A model generated the notes under the pieces. It had not been told where the DNA came from. It did not search any database and saw only the letters and a list, made by a program, of their open reading frames with translations. Shown piece by piece: positions 1-7,447 of a stretch of 24,342 nucleotides of DNA; the first letter of the stretch is position 1, and each line of letters opens with the position of its first letter. Both the position numbers and the translations under genes were made by a program. This DNA comes from Muribaculaceae bacterium (GTDB lineage Bacteria; Bacteroidota; Bacteroidia; Bacteroidales; Muribaculaceae), in assembly GCA_017962285.1 (NCBI GenBank), contig JAGCVR010000006.1, positions 1 through 24,342 of the forward strand. Reading direction: 5' to 3'.

Positions 1-409
1 CGAGCATTGTGCCTCCGGTTGCAAGCAAATCATCATGCAGCACCACCACATCGTCGCTCGTGATGGCATCGCGATGAATTTCTATGGTATCGGTACCATA
101 TTCCTTCGAATAGGTCTTTTTCAATGTTATAGCTGGCAATTTACCCGGTTTGCGAAGAGGAACGAAACCGGCACCCAGCCGCGAGGCAAGAATTGAGCCT
201 CCAATAAAGCCACGGGCCTCTATGCCCACGACCTTAGTAACACCCAGGTCGCGATACTGCTCCTCCAAGGCATCCGCCATAATCTTCAGCGCTTCCGGAT
301 CCTTAAACGCGGTGGTCAAATCCTTGAACTGGATTCCCTTCACTGGGAAATCGGGAATGTTGCGCACCACCTTTTTTACACTTTCAAGTTTACTGTTATC
401 CATATTCAT
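1..409 (-). CDS. apt: Adenine phosphoribosyltransferase, C-terminus beyond window edge
   Basis: Purine salvage enzyme converting adenine and PRPP to AMP in the cytoplasm. The 136 residues visible begin MNMDNSKLESVKKVVRNIPD; the family motif FPVKGIQFKD follows at about 20-30, and the PRPP-binding loop VVVLHDDLLATGGTM lies just before the window edge. The family is usually 170-180 residues, so about 40 C-terminal residues are missing only because the window ends. The start could be the ATG at 407-409 or the in-frame ATG at 401-403; no Shine-Dalgarno sequence decides. The gene lies 32 bp downstream of mnmG in the same direction and is probably transcribed with ybeY and mnmG. The short gap holds a parS-like palindrome. 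Identity is secure from the PRPP loop. Confidence 0.93.
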   Translation of the reverse strand, partial: MNMDNSKLESVKKVVRNIPDFPVKGIQFKDLTTAFKDPEALKIMADALEEQYRDLGVTKVVGIEARGFIGGSILASRLGAGFVPLRKPGKLPAITLKKTYSKEYGTDTIEIHRDAITSDDVVVLHDDLLATGGTML

Positions 410-417
410 TTCATTAA

Positions 418-433
418 TGTTCCACGTGGAACA
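418..433. other. parS-type centromere site (ParB-binding palindrome)
   Basis: TGTTCCACGTGGAACA is a perfect 16-bp palindrome built on the CACGTG core. It matches the widely conserved chromosomal parS consensus (TGTTnCACGTGnAACA) in every fixed position. It occupies half of the 32-bp gap between the mnmG stop (442) and the apt start (409). ParB binds such sites and, with ParA and SMC, organises and segregates the origin region; parS sites cluster near oriC in most bacteria. No parA or parB gene is in the window. The match is seen directly; ParB binding is inferred. Confidence 0.85.
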
Positions 434-441
434 ATTTACAT

Positions 442-2319
442 CTATCTTCCTAATAATAAAAGCAAAATATTGATATCACTGGGAGAAATTCCGGGAATTC
501 TCGATGCTTGTCCTATGGTCTGCGGACGTATCTTCTGAAGCTTTTGACGAGCCTCTGTTGAAATCTGGGATATTTCCATGAAATCAATGTTATCTCCTAT
601 CCTGACATGTTCAAGTCGCTGTATCTTTTCGGCAATCTGGCGCTCACGTTCTATATATCCGCTATATTTAATCTTTATCTCGGCAGATTCCAATATCTCC
701 TCTCGACGCTGCGGGTCGAATGACTCTATCATCGCCCTAAGCGGCTCAATTGCCTCAGAAAGCTGAAGGATGCCAAGTTGGGGTCGCAATATCAGGTCGT
801 AAAGTTTCATTCCCTGATGCAATGGTTCAAAACCATTGTTCTCCATCCACTGATTGATATCCGCCAATTTTACGGAATAACTCCTTGCGAAATCCACCAA
901 TGCCTCAACACTCTCGCGCTTTTCACACATCAACCGATAACGCTCATCAGTAGCAAGGCCTAAAGCATAGCCAAGCGGAGTGAGACGGAAATCGGCATCG
1001 TCCTGCCGCAACAAAATGCGATGCTCAGCACGAGAGGTGAACATGCGATACGGCTCATCCACACCCTTTGTTACCAAATCGTCGATCAAAACGCCGATGT
1101 ATGCCTGGTCACGACCAAGAACGAACGGTTCCTTTCCCGCCACGTTCTGATGCGCGTTAATACCGGCAATCAGACCCTGACCGGCAGCTTCTTCGTAGCC
1201 AGTCGTACCGTTGACCTGACCCGCGAAAAACAGATTCTTCACAAGTTTCGTCTCCAGATTGTGGCGCAACTGAGTGGGGTCGAAGAAGTCGTATTCAATA
1301 GCATATCCAGGTCGATAAACATGCACGTTTCTAAGAGCGGGAATCTGGCGTAATGCATCGATCTGAACTTTCCACGGCATAGATGACGAGAATCCGTTAA
1401 CGTACATCTCGTTAGTATTCTCGCCCTCGGGCTCAAGGAACAACTGGTGCATATCCTTGTCGGGGAAAGTAACAAGTTTTGTTTCGATACTTGGGCAATA
1501 TCTCGGCCCTATACTCTGGATTTGACCGTTATAAAGAGGCGAATCCGGCAGTCCGTCTCTAAGGATTGTGTGTACCTCGCTGTTGGTGTAAACAATCCAG
1601 CATGAGCGCTGCTTCAGAGTCGATTTCACCGAAGGCAGATACGAGAAATGGTGGAAATCGGTATCTCCGTCCTGACGGGTAGCAAGCGAATAATCCGCAG
1701 TCCGCGCATCAATACTCACCGGTGTTCCCGTTTTCATCCTGTCGGCGGTGAATCCGAGCGAAACCAGTTGTTCGGTTATTCCGTGCGACGGTGGTTCCGC
1801 CACTCTCCCACCCTTAACCTGCACTCTGCCCACATGCATCAATCCGTTCAGGAACGTACCAGCCGTAAGCACCACTGCTTTTGCGTGAAACTCAACACCA
1901 AACGCGGTTTTCACACCCTTAACCACTCCCCCGTCGATAATCAATTCTGTGGCTGAATCCTGCCACAGATACAGGTTTGGTGTGTTGTCCAACACCTCCC
2001 GCCAATTCTGAATAAACCGCGAGCGGTCCGATTGAGAACGAGGACTCCACATAGCCGGACCTTTCGACCTGTTCAGCATCCTGAACTGAATCGACGAACG
2101 GTCGGCAACAATTCCCATCTGCCCGCCGAGAGCATCTATCTCTCTGACAATCTGTCCCTTAGCAATCCCACCTACCGCAGGGTTACAGCTCATCTGGGCT
2201 ATCTTGTTCATGTCCATAGTGATAAGCAGAGTTGACGACCCCAGACGAGCCGCTGCACATGCCGCTTCACATCCGGCATGCCCCGCTCCTATCACTATCA
2301 CATCGTAAGAATAATTCAT
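442..2319 (-). CDS. mnmG: tRNA uridine 5-carboxymethylaminomethyl modification enzyme MnmG (GidA)
   Basis: FAD-dependent subunit that, with MnmE, modifies the wobble uridine (position 34) of tRNAs reading split codon boxes. The 625-residue length is normal for the family. It shows the N-terminal dinucleotide motif GAGHAG (residues 11-16), the conserved SCNPAVGGIAKG segment with a catalytic cysteine, RSKGPAMWSPR, and CPSIETKLV with the second conserved cysteine. The FAD-binding GTTGYEEAAGQGL block and the C-terminal helical domain (IKYSGYIERE, IPGISPSDI) are also present. Its ATG overlaps the ybeY stop by 4 bp (ATGA), implying translational coupling, and apt follows 32 bp downstream. No defects are seen. 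Confidence 0.97.
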   Translation of the reverse strand: MNYSYDVIVIGAGHAGCEAACAAARLGSSTLLITMDMNKIAQMSCNPAVGGIAKGQIVREIDALGGQMGIVADRSSIQFRMLNRSKGPAMWSPRSQSDRSRFIQNWREVLDNTPNLYLWQDSATELIIDGGVVKGVKTAFGVEFHAKAVVLTAGTFLNGLMHVGRVQVKGGRVAEPPSHGITEQLVSLGFTADRMKTGTPVSIDARTADYSLATRQDGDTDFHHFSYLPSVKSTLKQRSCWIVYTNSEVHTILRDGLPDSPLYNGQIQSIGPRYCPSIETKLVTFPDKDMHQLFLEPEGENTNEMYVNGFSSSMPWKVQIDALRQIPALRNVHVYRPGYAIEYDFFDPTQLRHNLETKLVKNLFFAGQVNGTTGYEEAAGQGLIAGINAHQNVAGKEPFVLGRDQAYIGVLIDDLVTKGVDEPYRMFTSRAEHRILLRQDDADFRLTPLGYALGLATDERYRLMCEKRESVEALVDFARSYSVKLADINQWMENNGFEPLHQGMKLYDLILRPQLGILQLSEAIEPLRAMIESFDPQRREEILESAEIKIKYSGYIERERQIAEKIQRLEHVRIGDNIDFMEISQISTEARQKLQKIRPQTIGQASRIPGISPSDINILLLLLGR

Positions 2320-2753
2320 CTGTTAAAAGCATCTTGTTTTAATAAGCGAAGTGCCTCATTTTCATGATGTTCCATTATCTCGCGTTCGCCTTCTCCCTTA
2401 TCGTTTATTCCGCAGAGGTGAAGCACTCCATGCACTATCACACGCAGCAGTTCGTCCTCGTATCCCACGCCGAATTTATCGGCATTAGTCCGCACCGTGT
2501 CGAGCGAAATCACCATGTCTCCGCTCACCCTGCGACATGTGGAATAATCGAAGGTGATAATATCGGTGAAATAGTCATGATTGAGGTATTTTTTATTCGT
2601 CTCCAGAATGTAGTCATCGTCGCAAAAAATATAGGTTAATCTTCCCGCGGTTTTTCCGTGCAACCGAACAACTTCACAAAGCCACTCCCGAACCACATCT
2701 TTTTTCAATTCCGGAACGGGAACATTCTGACCTATGAATTCCAAATTTATCAT
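2316..2753 (-). CDS. ybeY: Endoribonuclease YbeY (16S rRNA 3'-end maturation)
   Basis: Single-strand-specific metallo-endoribonuclease that acts in 16S rRNA 3' processing and ribosome quality control. The protein has 145 residues, typical for the family. The UPF0054 signature appears as HGVLHLCGIND followed by GEREIM. The first two zinc-ligand histidines (HxxxH) are intact, but the position of the usual third histidine (GYDH) reads GIND, so an aspartate replaces it. I believe this variant is common in Bacteroidales, so it is probably a clade trait and not damage. This is the first gene of the run ybeY-mnmG-apt, and its stop overlaps the mnmG start. A -7 element lies about 27 bp upstream. Confidence 0.93.
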   Translation of the reverse strand: MINLEFIGQNVPVPELKKDVVREWLCEVVRLHGKTAGRLTYIFCDDDYILETNKKYLNHDYFTDIITFDYSTCRRVSGDMVISLDTVRTNADKFGVGYEDELLRVIVHGVLHLCGINDKGEGEREIMEHHENEALRLLKQDAFNR

Positions 2754-2779
2754 TTTTGCAACTTTACATTCTTCAATAG

Positions 2780-2813
2780 CAAATTTACGAAATAATTTTC
2801 ACTTCAGTCCAAT
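2780..2813 (-). promoter_or_regulatory. Probable Bacteroidota promoter for ybeY-mnmG-apt
   Basis: On the minus strand TAAATTTG (2780-2787) matches the -7 consensus TAnnTTTG exactly. The -33 side is weaker: ATTG at 2810-2813 with a 22-nt spacer. The expected start of transcription would leave a short leader before ybeY. The -7 match is seen; function is inferred from position. Confidence 0.5.
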
Positions 2814-2965
2814 TCCTCTGTTTTTTATTCTTTTTGCCATTTTTTCACACGTTATCACTACACAACGTATTTTGCTGATTACCTGTATTTTATGTCACTT
2901 ACAACCTTTTGAGATTTAAAAATTTTCTTCTTTCCCCTGCCGTTATTCGGATTTTTTCACTCTCG

Positions 2966-2981
2966 TGGCACACTTTTTGCA
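2966..2981 (+). promoter_or_regulatory. Sigma-54 (RpoN) -24/-12 promoter element ahead of nfeD-SPFH operon
   Basis: TGGCACACTTTTTGCA fits the RpoN consensus TGGCACr-N4-TTGCA, with the invariant GG (2967-2968) and GC (2979-2980) 12 bp apart as required. Transcription would start near 2992, leaving a leader of about 90 nt before nfeD. No bacterial enhancer-binding protein gene is in the window. The match and spacing are seen; activity is inferred. Confidence 0.65.
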
Positions 2982-3013
2982 TATTATTTTTTTGAAGTCT
3001 GATTAAGAAAAAT

Positions 3014-3044
3014 TTTGACGGATGGATTTTAACTATTAATTTTG
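3014..3044 (+). promoter_or_regulatory. Bacteroidota -33/-7 promoter for nfeD-SPFH operon
   Basis: TTTG (3014-3017), a 19-nt spacer, then TAATTTTG (3037-3044) match both halves of the Bacteroidota housekeeping promoter. The predicted start near 3051 gives a leader of about 30 nt. It lies downstream of the sigma-54 element, so the operon may have basal and inducible promoters. Confidence 0.7.
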
Positions 3045-3083
3045 GGAAAACGAATTTTTTGAACAACATATATATTTATAATT

Positions 3084-3533
3084 ATGATTGAGTATTTTTC
3101 CGCCAACCTTTGGCAAGTCTGGGCAATTATTTTCTTCATTTGCCTCATCCTTGAGCTTAGCTCGGGCGATTTCTTCATTATATGCTTCTCCATTGGAGCT
3201 CTTTTTGCTGGAATTGCTGCAGGAATTAACCTGAACCTCACGGTACAGGTAATCATTTTTGCCATTGCCTCCACGTTAAGCATCTTCTTCGTGAGGCCGG
3301 TCATGCTCCGCTATTTTCACAAGCCACAGAAAGAGCGCCTCAGCAACGCCGACGCTCTGATAGGGCAGACGGGTAGGGTGAGCCAGGAGATTGAAGCCGG
3401 AGGCTATGGTCGTGTTGCAATCGACGGTGACGACTGGAAGGCACTGAGTGCCGACGGCAGCGCCATTGAGAAAGACGCACGCGTCAGGGTAGTGAACCGC
3501 GAAAGCATCATCATCACAGTGGAACGTATTTAG
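3084..3533 (+). CDS. Short NfeD-like membrane protein
   Basis: 149-residue partner protein of SPFH (stomatin/flotillin-type) membrane proteins, of the short NfeD/YbbJ kind that lacks the ClpP-like protease domain. Two to three hydrophobic segments fill residues about 8-72 (WAIIFFICLILEL, FFIICFSIGALFAG, VQVIIFAIASTLSIFF). A charged linker follows, then a C-terminal OB-fold-type beta domain from about 90 to the end, with the family's typical LIGQTGRVSQEI and GRVAIDGDDWKA segments. The SPFH gene follows 29 bp downstream, the standard pairing for this family. The pair is thought to organise membrane microdomains or protect membrane-protein quality; the exact role here is unknown. Two candidate promoters precede it. 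Confidence 0.85.
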   Translation: MIEYFSANLWQVWAIIFFICLILELSSGDFFIICFSIGALFAGIAAGINLNLTVQVIIFAIASTLSIFFVRPVMLRYFHKPQKERLSNADALIGQTGRVSQEIEAGGYGRVAIDGDDWKALSADGSAIEKDARVRVVNRESIIITVERI

Positions 3534-3562
3534 AATTAATCACTTTATAACAATATTTAATT

Positions 3563-4516
3563 ATGGACATTTCAATAGCTATTCTTGCCGTGCTCGTTAT
3601 CCTCGCCCTTATAGTGGTGAAAATGAGCCTCGTTATCATCCCGCAGTCGGAAACGAAAATCGTGGAGCGCCTTGGTAAATACTATGCCACACTGAAACCG
3701 GGCATCAACATCATCATTCCGTTTATCGACCGCCCCAAGACAATCATCGCAATGACAAACGGCCGGTATCACTACACAAACAGTATTGACCTTCGCGAAC
3801 AGGTTTATGATTTCGACAAGCAGAACGTGATTACCAAAGACAACGTGCAGACACAAATCAATGCTTTGCTCTACTTCCAGATCGTGGATCCGTTCAAGGC
3901 CGTTTATGAAATCAACAATCTGCCCAACGCCATTGAGAAGCTCACGCAGACCACTCTGCGTAACATTATCGGTGAGCTTGAACTTGACGAGACGCTGACA
4001 TCGCGCGACACCATCAACACCAAACTCCGTGCCGTGCTCGACGATGCCACAAACAAGTGGGGAATCAAGGTGAACCGCGTGGAGCTGCAGGACATCACAC
4101 CTCCGCAAAGTGTTCTCCAGGCAATGGAGAAACAAATGCAAGCCGAGCGTAACAAACGTGCCACCATCCTCACCAGCGAAGGTCAGAAAGCAGCCGCAAT
4201 CCTTCAGTCGGAAGGAGAGAAGACAGCCCGTATCAACCGAGCCGAGGCCGACAAGCAGACCGAAATCCTCAAGGAAGAAGGTGAAGCTACGGCACGCATC
4301 CGCAAAGCAGAGGCCGAAGCTGTGGCTATCGATAAAATCACCGAGGCCGTTGGCAAGAGTTCTAACCCCGCCAACTATCTGCTCGCCCAGAAATACATTG
4401 CCATGCTCGAAGAAGTGGCTAAAGGCGACAAGACCAAGACGGTGTATCTGCCTTACGAAGCAACCAATCTCATGGGCAGCATCGGCGGCATAAAAGACCT
4501 CTTCAAAGAAAGTTAA
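3563..4516 (+). CDS. qmcA: SPFH/stomatin-family membrane protein (QmcA-like)
   Basis: 317-residue integral membrane protein of the SPFH (band 7) family. An N-terminal anchor occupies residues about 3-27 (IAILAVLVILALIVVKMSLVI), followed by the typical IPQSETKIVERLGKY entry to the SPFH domain. The domain core includes TKDNVQTQINALLYFQIVDP and the RAVLDDATNKWGIKVNRVELQDITPP signature region. A long alanine/glutamate-rich coiled coil spans about 185-265 (EKQMQAERNKRA and following repeats), and a short C-terminal tail ends LMGSIGGIKDLFKES. The length and architecture match E. coli QmcA and related stomatins. It is paired with the upstream nfeD-like gene. Its 3' part and downstream hairpin recur, decayed, at 12239-12410. 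The symbol is by family resemblance, not proven orthology. Confidence 0.9.
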   Translation: MDISIAILAVLVILALIVVKMSLVIIPQSETKIVERLGKYYATLKPGINIIIPFIDRPKTIIAMTNGRYHYTNSIDLREQVYDFDKQNVITKDNVQTQINALLYFQIVDPFKAVYEINNLPNAIEKLTQTTLRNIIGELELDETLTSRDTINTKLRAVLDDATNKWGIKVNRVELQDITPPQSVLQAMEKQMQAERNKRATILTSEGQKAAAILQSEGEKTARINRAEADKQTEILKEEGEATARIRKAEAEAVAIDKITEAVGKSSNPANYLLAQKYIAMLEEVAKGDKTKTVYLPYEATNLMGSIGGIKDLFKES

Positions 4517-4553
4517 TCAAATCCGTAAAGGACAGAAGAAACTAACCTAAACA

Positions 4554-4598
4554 GAACTCCCTCACCCGTTTGCCACAGCCGGCAGGGTGGGGGAGTTC
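4554..4598 (+). terminator. Strong hairpin after the SPFH gene
   Basis: A 14-bp stem (4554-4567 with 4585-4598; one T-G wobble) encloses a 17-nt loop that contains a further TGCC/GGCA pairing. It begins 38 bp after the SPFH stop. There is no clear T-tract on the plus-strand side, so intrinsic termination is likely but not textbook. The stem recurs unchanged at 12347-12391. Confidence 0.6.
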
Positions 4599-4738
4599 AC
4601 TATATCTCAATATCTGAAAATATTAGTGTCCGCTAAACATTAAAAAACCATCAACATATTAGAAGGTATGCCTCACATTCTGGCACACCTCAGTGCTGAT
4701 CTCATACGATAGATTCTGACAAAAAATAAGACAAAGAC

Positions 4739-4771
4739 ATTGGGATTTTGTCTGGTTTTTATGTACCTTTG
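4739..4771 (+). promoter_or_regulatory. Probable promoter of the folD-hut cassette
   Basis: TACCTTTG (4764-4771) matches the Bacteroidota -7 box. ATTG (4739-4742), 21 nt upstream, supplies a partial -33 box; a better TTTG at 4747-4750 is too close (13 nt). The predicted leader before folD is about 20 nt. No comparable promoter is seen in the 63-bp folD/ftcD gap, so the whole cassette may be read from here. Confidence 0.6.
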
Positions 4772-4797
4772 TATATTAAAAGTTTAAGCCTTTTGTC

Positions 4798-5679
4798 ATG
4801 CAGATTATTGACGGGAAGAAAGTTGCATCTGAAATAAAACTTGAGATATCGGAGAAGGTTCAACAAATCGTTGCTATGGGCGGTCGTCGTCCTAATCTTT
4901 CAGCAATACTTGTGGGCCATGACGGCGGTAGCGAGAGCTATATGATGATGAAGACTCGTGCGTGCGAGGAGTGCGGTTTTGAGTCGGCTCTGATACGCAT
5001 GGAACCTGATGTAACTCAAGCAGAACTTATAGCAAAGATTGACGAGTTGAATAAAGACGAAAGTGTTGATGGCTTTATTATCCAACTTCCATTGCCTAAA
5101 CACATAGATGAGCAGGCAGTAATTGAAGCTATTGACTATCGCAAAGATGCAGATGGTTTTCATCCAATAAATGTTGGCCGCATGGCCCTGGGGCTTCCAT
5201 GTTTCAAGCCAGCCACACCATCGGGTGTGATGTTGCTTCTTGAACGTTATGGCATTGCCACCAGCGGCAAACACTGCGTAATTCTGGGTCGCAGCAATAT
5301 TGTGGGCAAACCTCTGGCAAATATGCTCATCCAGAAAGCATATCCCGGCAACTGCACTGTGACTGTGTGCCATAGTGCGACGCCAAATATCAAGGAACTA
5401 ACCCTTCAAGCCGACATACTTATTTCGGCATTAGGCTGCCCGGGTTTCGTTACCGAAGATATGGTCAAGGAAGGTGCGGTGGTGATTGATGTGGGTACAA
5501 CTCGAGTACCCGACTCGACCCGCGAGCGCGGCTGGCGATTGTGTGGCGATGTGGATTATAAAAATGTGTCGCCGCATTGCAGCTACATTACTCCCGTGCC
5601 AGGCGGAGTGGGACCTGTGACGACAGTTGCACTTATGCTCAACACCCTGCTTGCCGCCACTAATGGGCATCGTGAGTAG
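4798..5679 (+). CDS. folD: Bifunctional methylene-THF dehydrogenase / methenyl-THF cyclohydrolase
   Basis: Cytoplasmic folate enzyme interconverting 5,10-methylene-, 5,10-methenyl- and 10-formyl-tetrahydrofolate. Its 293 residues are usual for FolD. The active-site segment [15 protein letters not shown] supplies the conserved tyrosine and the catalytic lysine (YxxxK). The signatures [22 protein letters not shown], the cofactor loop [14 protein letters not shown], and [12 protein letters not shown] near the C-terminus are all present. It stands first in the histidine-degradation cassette, 63 bp before the ftcD fusion. This suits its chemistry: the cyclodeaminase there releases 5,10-methenyl-THF, which FolD passes to the one-carbon pool. 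Whether a second folD exists elsewhere in the genome cannot be seen. Confidence 0.96.
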   Translation: MQIIDGKKVASEIKLEISEKVQQIVAMGGRRPNLSAILVGHDGGSESYMMMKTRACEECGFESALIRMEPDVTQAELIAKIDELNKDESVDGFIIQLPLPKHIDEQAVIEAIDYRKDADGFHPINVGRMALGLPCFKPATPSGVMLLLERYGIATSGKHCVILGRSNIVGKPLANMLIQKAYPGNCTVTVCHSATPNIKELTLQADILISALGCPGFVTEDMVKEGAVVIDVGTTRVPDSTRERGWRLCGDVDYKNVSPHCSYITPVPGGVGPVTTVALMLNTLLAATNGHRE

Positions 5680-5742
5680 CAGGAACGATTAACTAAAAAC
5701 AAAAATACTAATCAAAAACCTATTAATACTTATAGAAACAAC

Positions 5743-7434
5743 ATGAACCGACTGATTGAATGCGTGCCTAATTTTAGCGAGGGTCGCAACATCGAAATCA
5801 TTAACCAAATAACCGATACAATAAACAAGTCGAAAGGTGTAAAGTTGCTTGATGTTGACCCGGGTGAAGCTACCAACCGCACTGTGGTGACATTTGTGGG
5901 CAGCCCCGAAGCCGTGGTTGAAACGGCATTCCAGGCAGTAAAGCGTGCCGGCGAGCTGATTGATATGCGTCAGCACCACGGAGCTCACCCGCGTATGGGC
6001 GCTACCGATGTGTGTCCACTCATCCCCATTTCGGGCATTACCCTCGAGGAGTGCGCCGATCTCGCAAGGAAACTTGCCGAGCGCATTGCCACCGAAGCTG
6101 GAATTCCGTGCTATTGCTACGAAGCTGCAGCATTTACCCCCGAGCGTCGCAACCTGGCGGTGTGCCGTGAGGGCGAGTATGAAGCACTTGCCGAGAAACT
6201 GGTTTCAGAGACAGGTAAACCCGATTTCGGTGCCAGGCCACTCGACGAGCAGGTGGCACGCACTGGTTGCACGGCTGTGGGCGCACGCGACTTCCTCATT
6301 GCAACAAACTTCAATCTTAACACCACCAGCACCCGCCGCGCCAACGCTATAGCATTTGACGTGCGCGAGAAAGGTCGCCCGGTGCGTGAGGGCAATTCCA
6401 TCACAGGTAAACCAATGAAGGATGAGAATGGCGAAATCATAATGCGTCCGGGTACACTTAAGGGCACTAAGGCAATAGGGTGGTACATCGGTGAGTACAA
6501 AATAGCCCAAGTGTCGATGAACATCACTGACATCAACGCAACGCCGTTGCACGTTGCTTTCGATGAAGTGTGCCGCTGTGCCCAGAACCGCGGAATACGC
6601 GTCACAGGCACCGAAATCGTAGGACTCTTGCCAAAACGCTGCCTTATCGATGCCGGCAAATACTTCCTCGAGAAGCAGCATCGCTCCACAGGTATCCCGG
6701 AGGCCGACATTATTAATATAGCAATCCACTCGCTTGGACTCGACGACCTCAAGCCCTTTGACCCAAAGGAGAAAGTGATTGAGTACATGATTGAGGATAA
6801 CAGCGCCAAGAAACTCGTAGACTTCACTGTGAGCGAGTTTGCCAATGAGACTTCGCGCGAATCGCCTGCTCCTGGTGGTGGCACAATCTCGGCATATATG
6901 GGAGCACTGGGTGCAGCGTTGGGCACAATGGTTGCCAACCTGTCGAGCCACAAGCCAGGCTGGGACGACCGCTGGCAAGAATTCAGCGTATGGGCCGACA
7001 AGGGGCAGGATATTGCCAAAGAACTTATGCTTCTTGTGGACGAAGACACCGAGGCGTTCAACCGCATAATGACTGCATTTGGCATGCCAAAGAAGACCGA
7101 CGAGGACAAGGCTGCACGCAGTGCGGCAATCCAAGCCGCCACTCTCTATGCCGCACAAGTGCCATTAAGGACGATGAAAGAGTCGTTCAAGGTGTTTGAG
7201 TTGTGCCGTGCCATGGTTATAGAAGGCAATCCCAATAGCGTGAGCGACGCAGGTGTGGGAGTTTTGGCAGCACGGGCAGCAGTGCTTGGCGCTGGCATGA
7301 ATGTGAAGATTAATGCCGGTTCGCTCAAAGACCGCGAGACAGCCGACGCTCTCATCGCCGAGGCCAATGAACTTATAGCACGAGCCAACGCCGAGGAAGC
7401 TGAGATTACCAAAATCGTAGAAACAAAGCTTTAA
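5743..7434 (+). CDS. ftcD: Glutamate formiminotransferase / formimidoyl-THF cyclodeaminase fusion
   Basis: Two-domain enzyme for the last steps of histidine degradation. The N-terminal formiminotransferase (about 1-340) moves the formimino group from formiminoglutamate to THF, giving glutamate. The C-terminal cyclodeaminase (about 355-563) converts 5-formimino-THF to 5,10-methenyl-THF and ammonia. Visible signatures are ECVPNFSEGR at the N-terminus, HHGAHPRMGATDVCP with the catalytic-type histidine, GARDFLIATNFNLN, and in the second domain SPAPGGGTISAYMGALGAAL. The 563 residues match the fused form known from animals and from Bacteroidota, in contrast to separate bacterial proteins. It lies 13 bp upstream of hutU. 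No hutG or hutF was found, so this fusion is the only route to glutamate encoded here. Confidence 0.96.
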   Translation: MNRLIECVPNFSEGRNIEIINQITDTINKSKGVKLLDVDPGEATNRTVVTFVGSPEAVVETAFQAVKRAGELIDMRQHHGAHPRMGATDVCPLIPISGITLEECADLARKLAERIATEAGIPCYCYEAAAFTPERRNLAVCREGEYEALAEKLVSETGKPDFGARPLDEQVARTGCTAVGARDFLIATNFNLNTTSTRRANAIAFDVREKGRPVREGNSITGKPMKDENGEIIMRPGTLKGTKAIGWYIGEYKIAQVSMNITDINATPLHVAFDEVCRCAQNRGIRVTGTEIVGLLPKRCLIDAGKYFLEKQHRSTGIPEADIINIAIHSLGLDDLKPFDPKEKVIEYMIEDNSAKKLVDFTVSEFANETSRESPAPGGGTISAYMGALGAALGTMVANLSSHKPGWDDRWQEFSVWADKGQDIAKELMLLVDEDTEAFNRIMTAFGMPKKTDEDKAARSAAIQAATLYAAQVPLRTMKESFKVFELCRAMVIEGNPNSVSDAGVGVLAARAAVLGAGMNVKINAGSLKDRETADALIAEANELIARANAEEAEITKIVETKL

Positions 7435-7447
7435 AACCATTATAGCC

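Larger units (their letters stand above)
2754..3083. other. 330-bp AT-rich divergent intergenic region
   Basis: No gene is supported here. The region separates the divergent ybeY and nfeD operons. It holds a -7-type promoter for ybeY at the left end, a sigma-54-type -24/-12 element (2966-2981) and a -33/-7 promoter (3014-3044) for the nfeD operon. A short inverted repeat, ACGTT-N10-AACGT at 2849-2868, could be an activator site upstream of the sigma-54 element but is too short to call. Confidence 0.6.

Noticed and set aside
4681..4697. TGGCACACC...GTGC before folD as a second sigma-54 promoter
   Set aside because: The GG-to-GC distance is one base too long and the TTGC part is not matched; a -7 type promoter nearby explains the gene better.
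6117..7158. Two long open frames antisense to the ftcD fusion (341 and 317 codons)
   Set aside because: They are mirror frames of a strongly coding gene, with no recognisable domain, start context or promoter.
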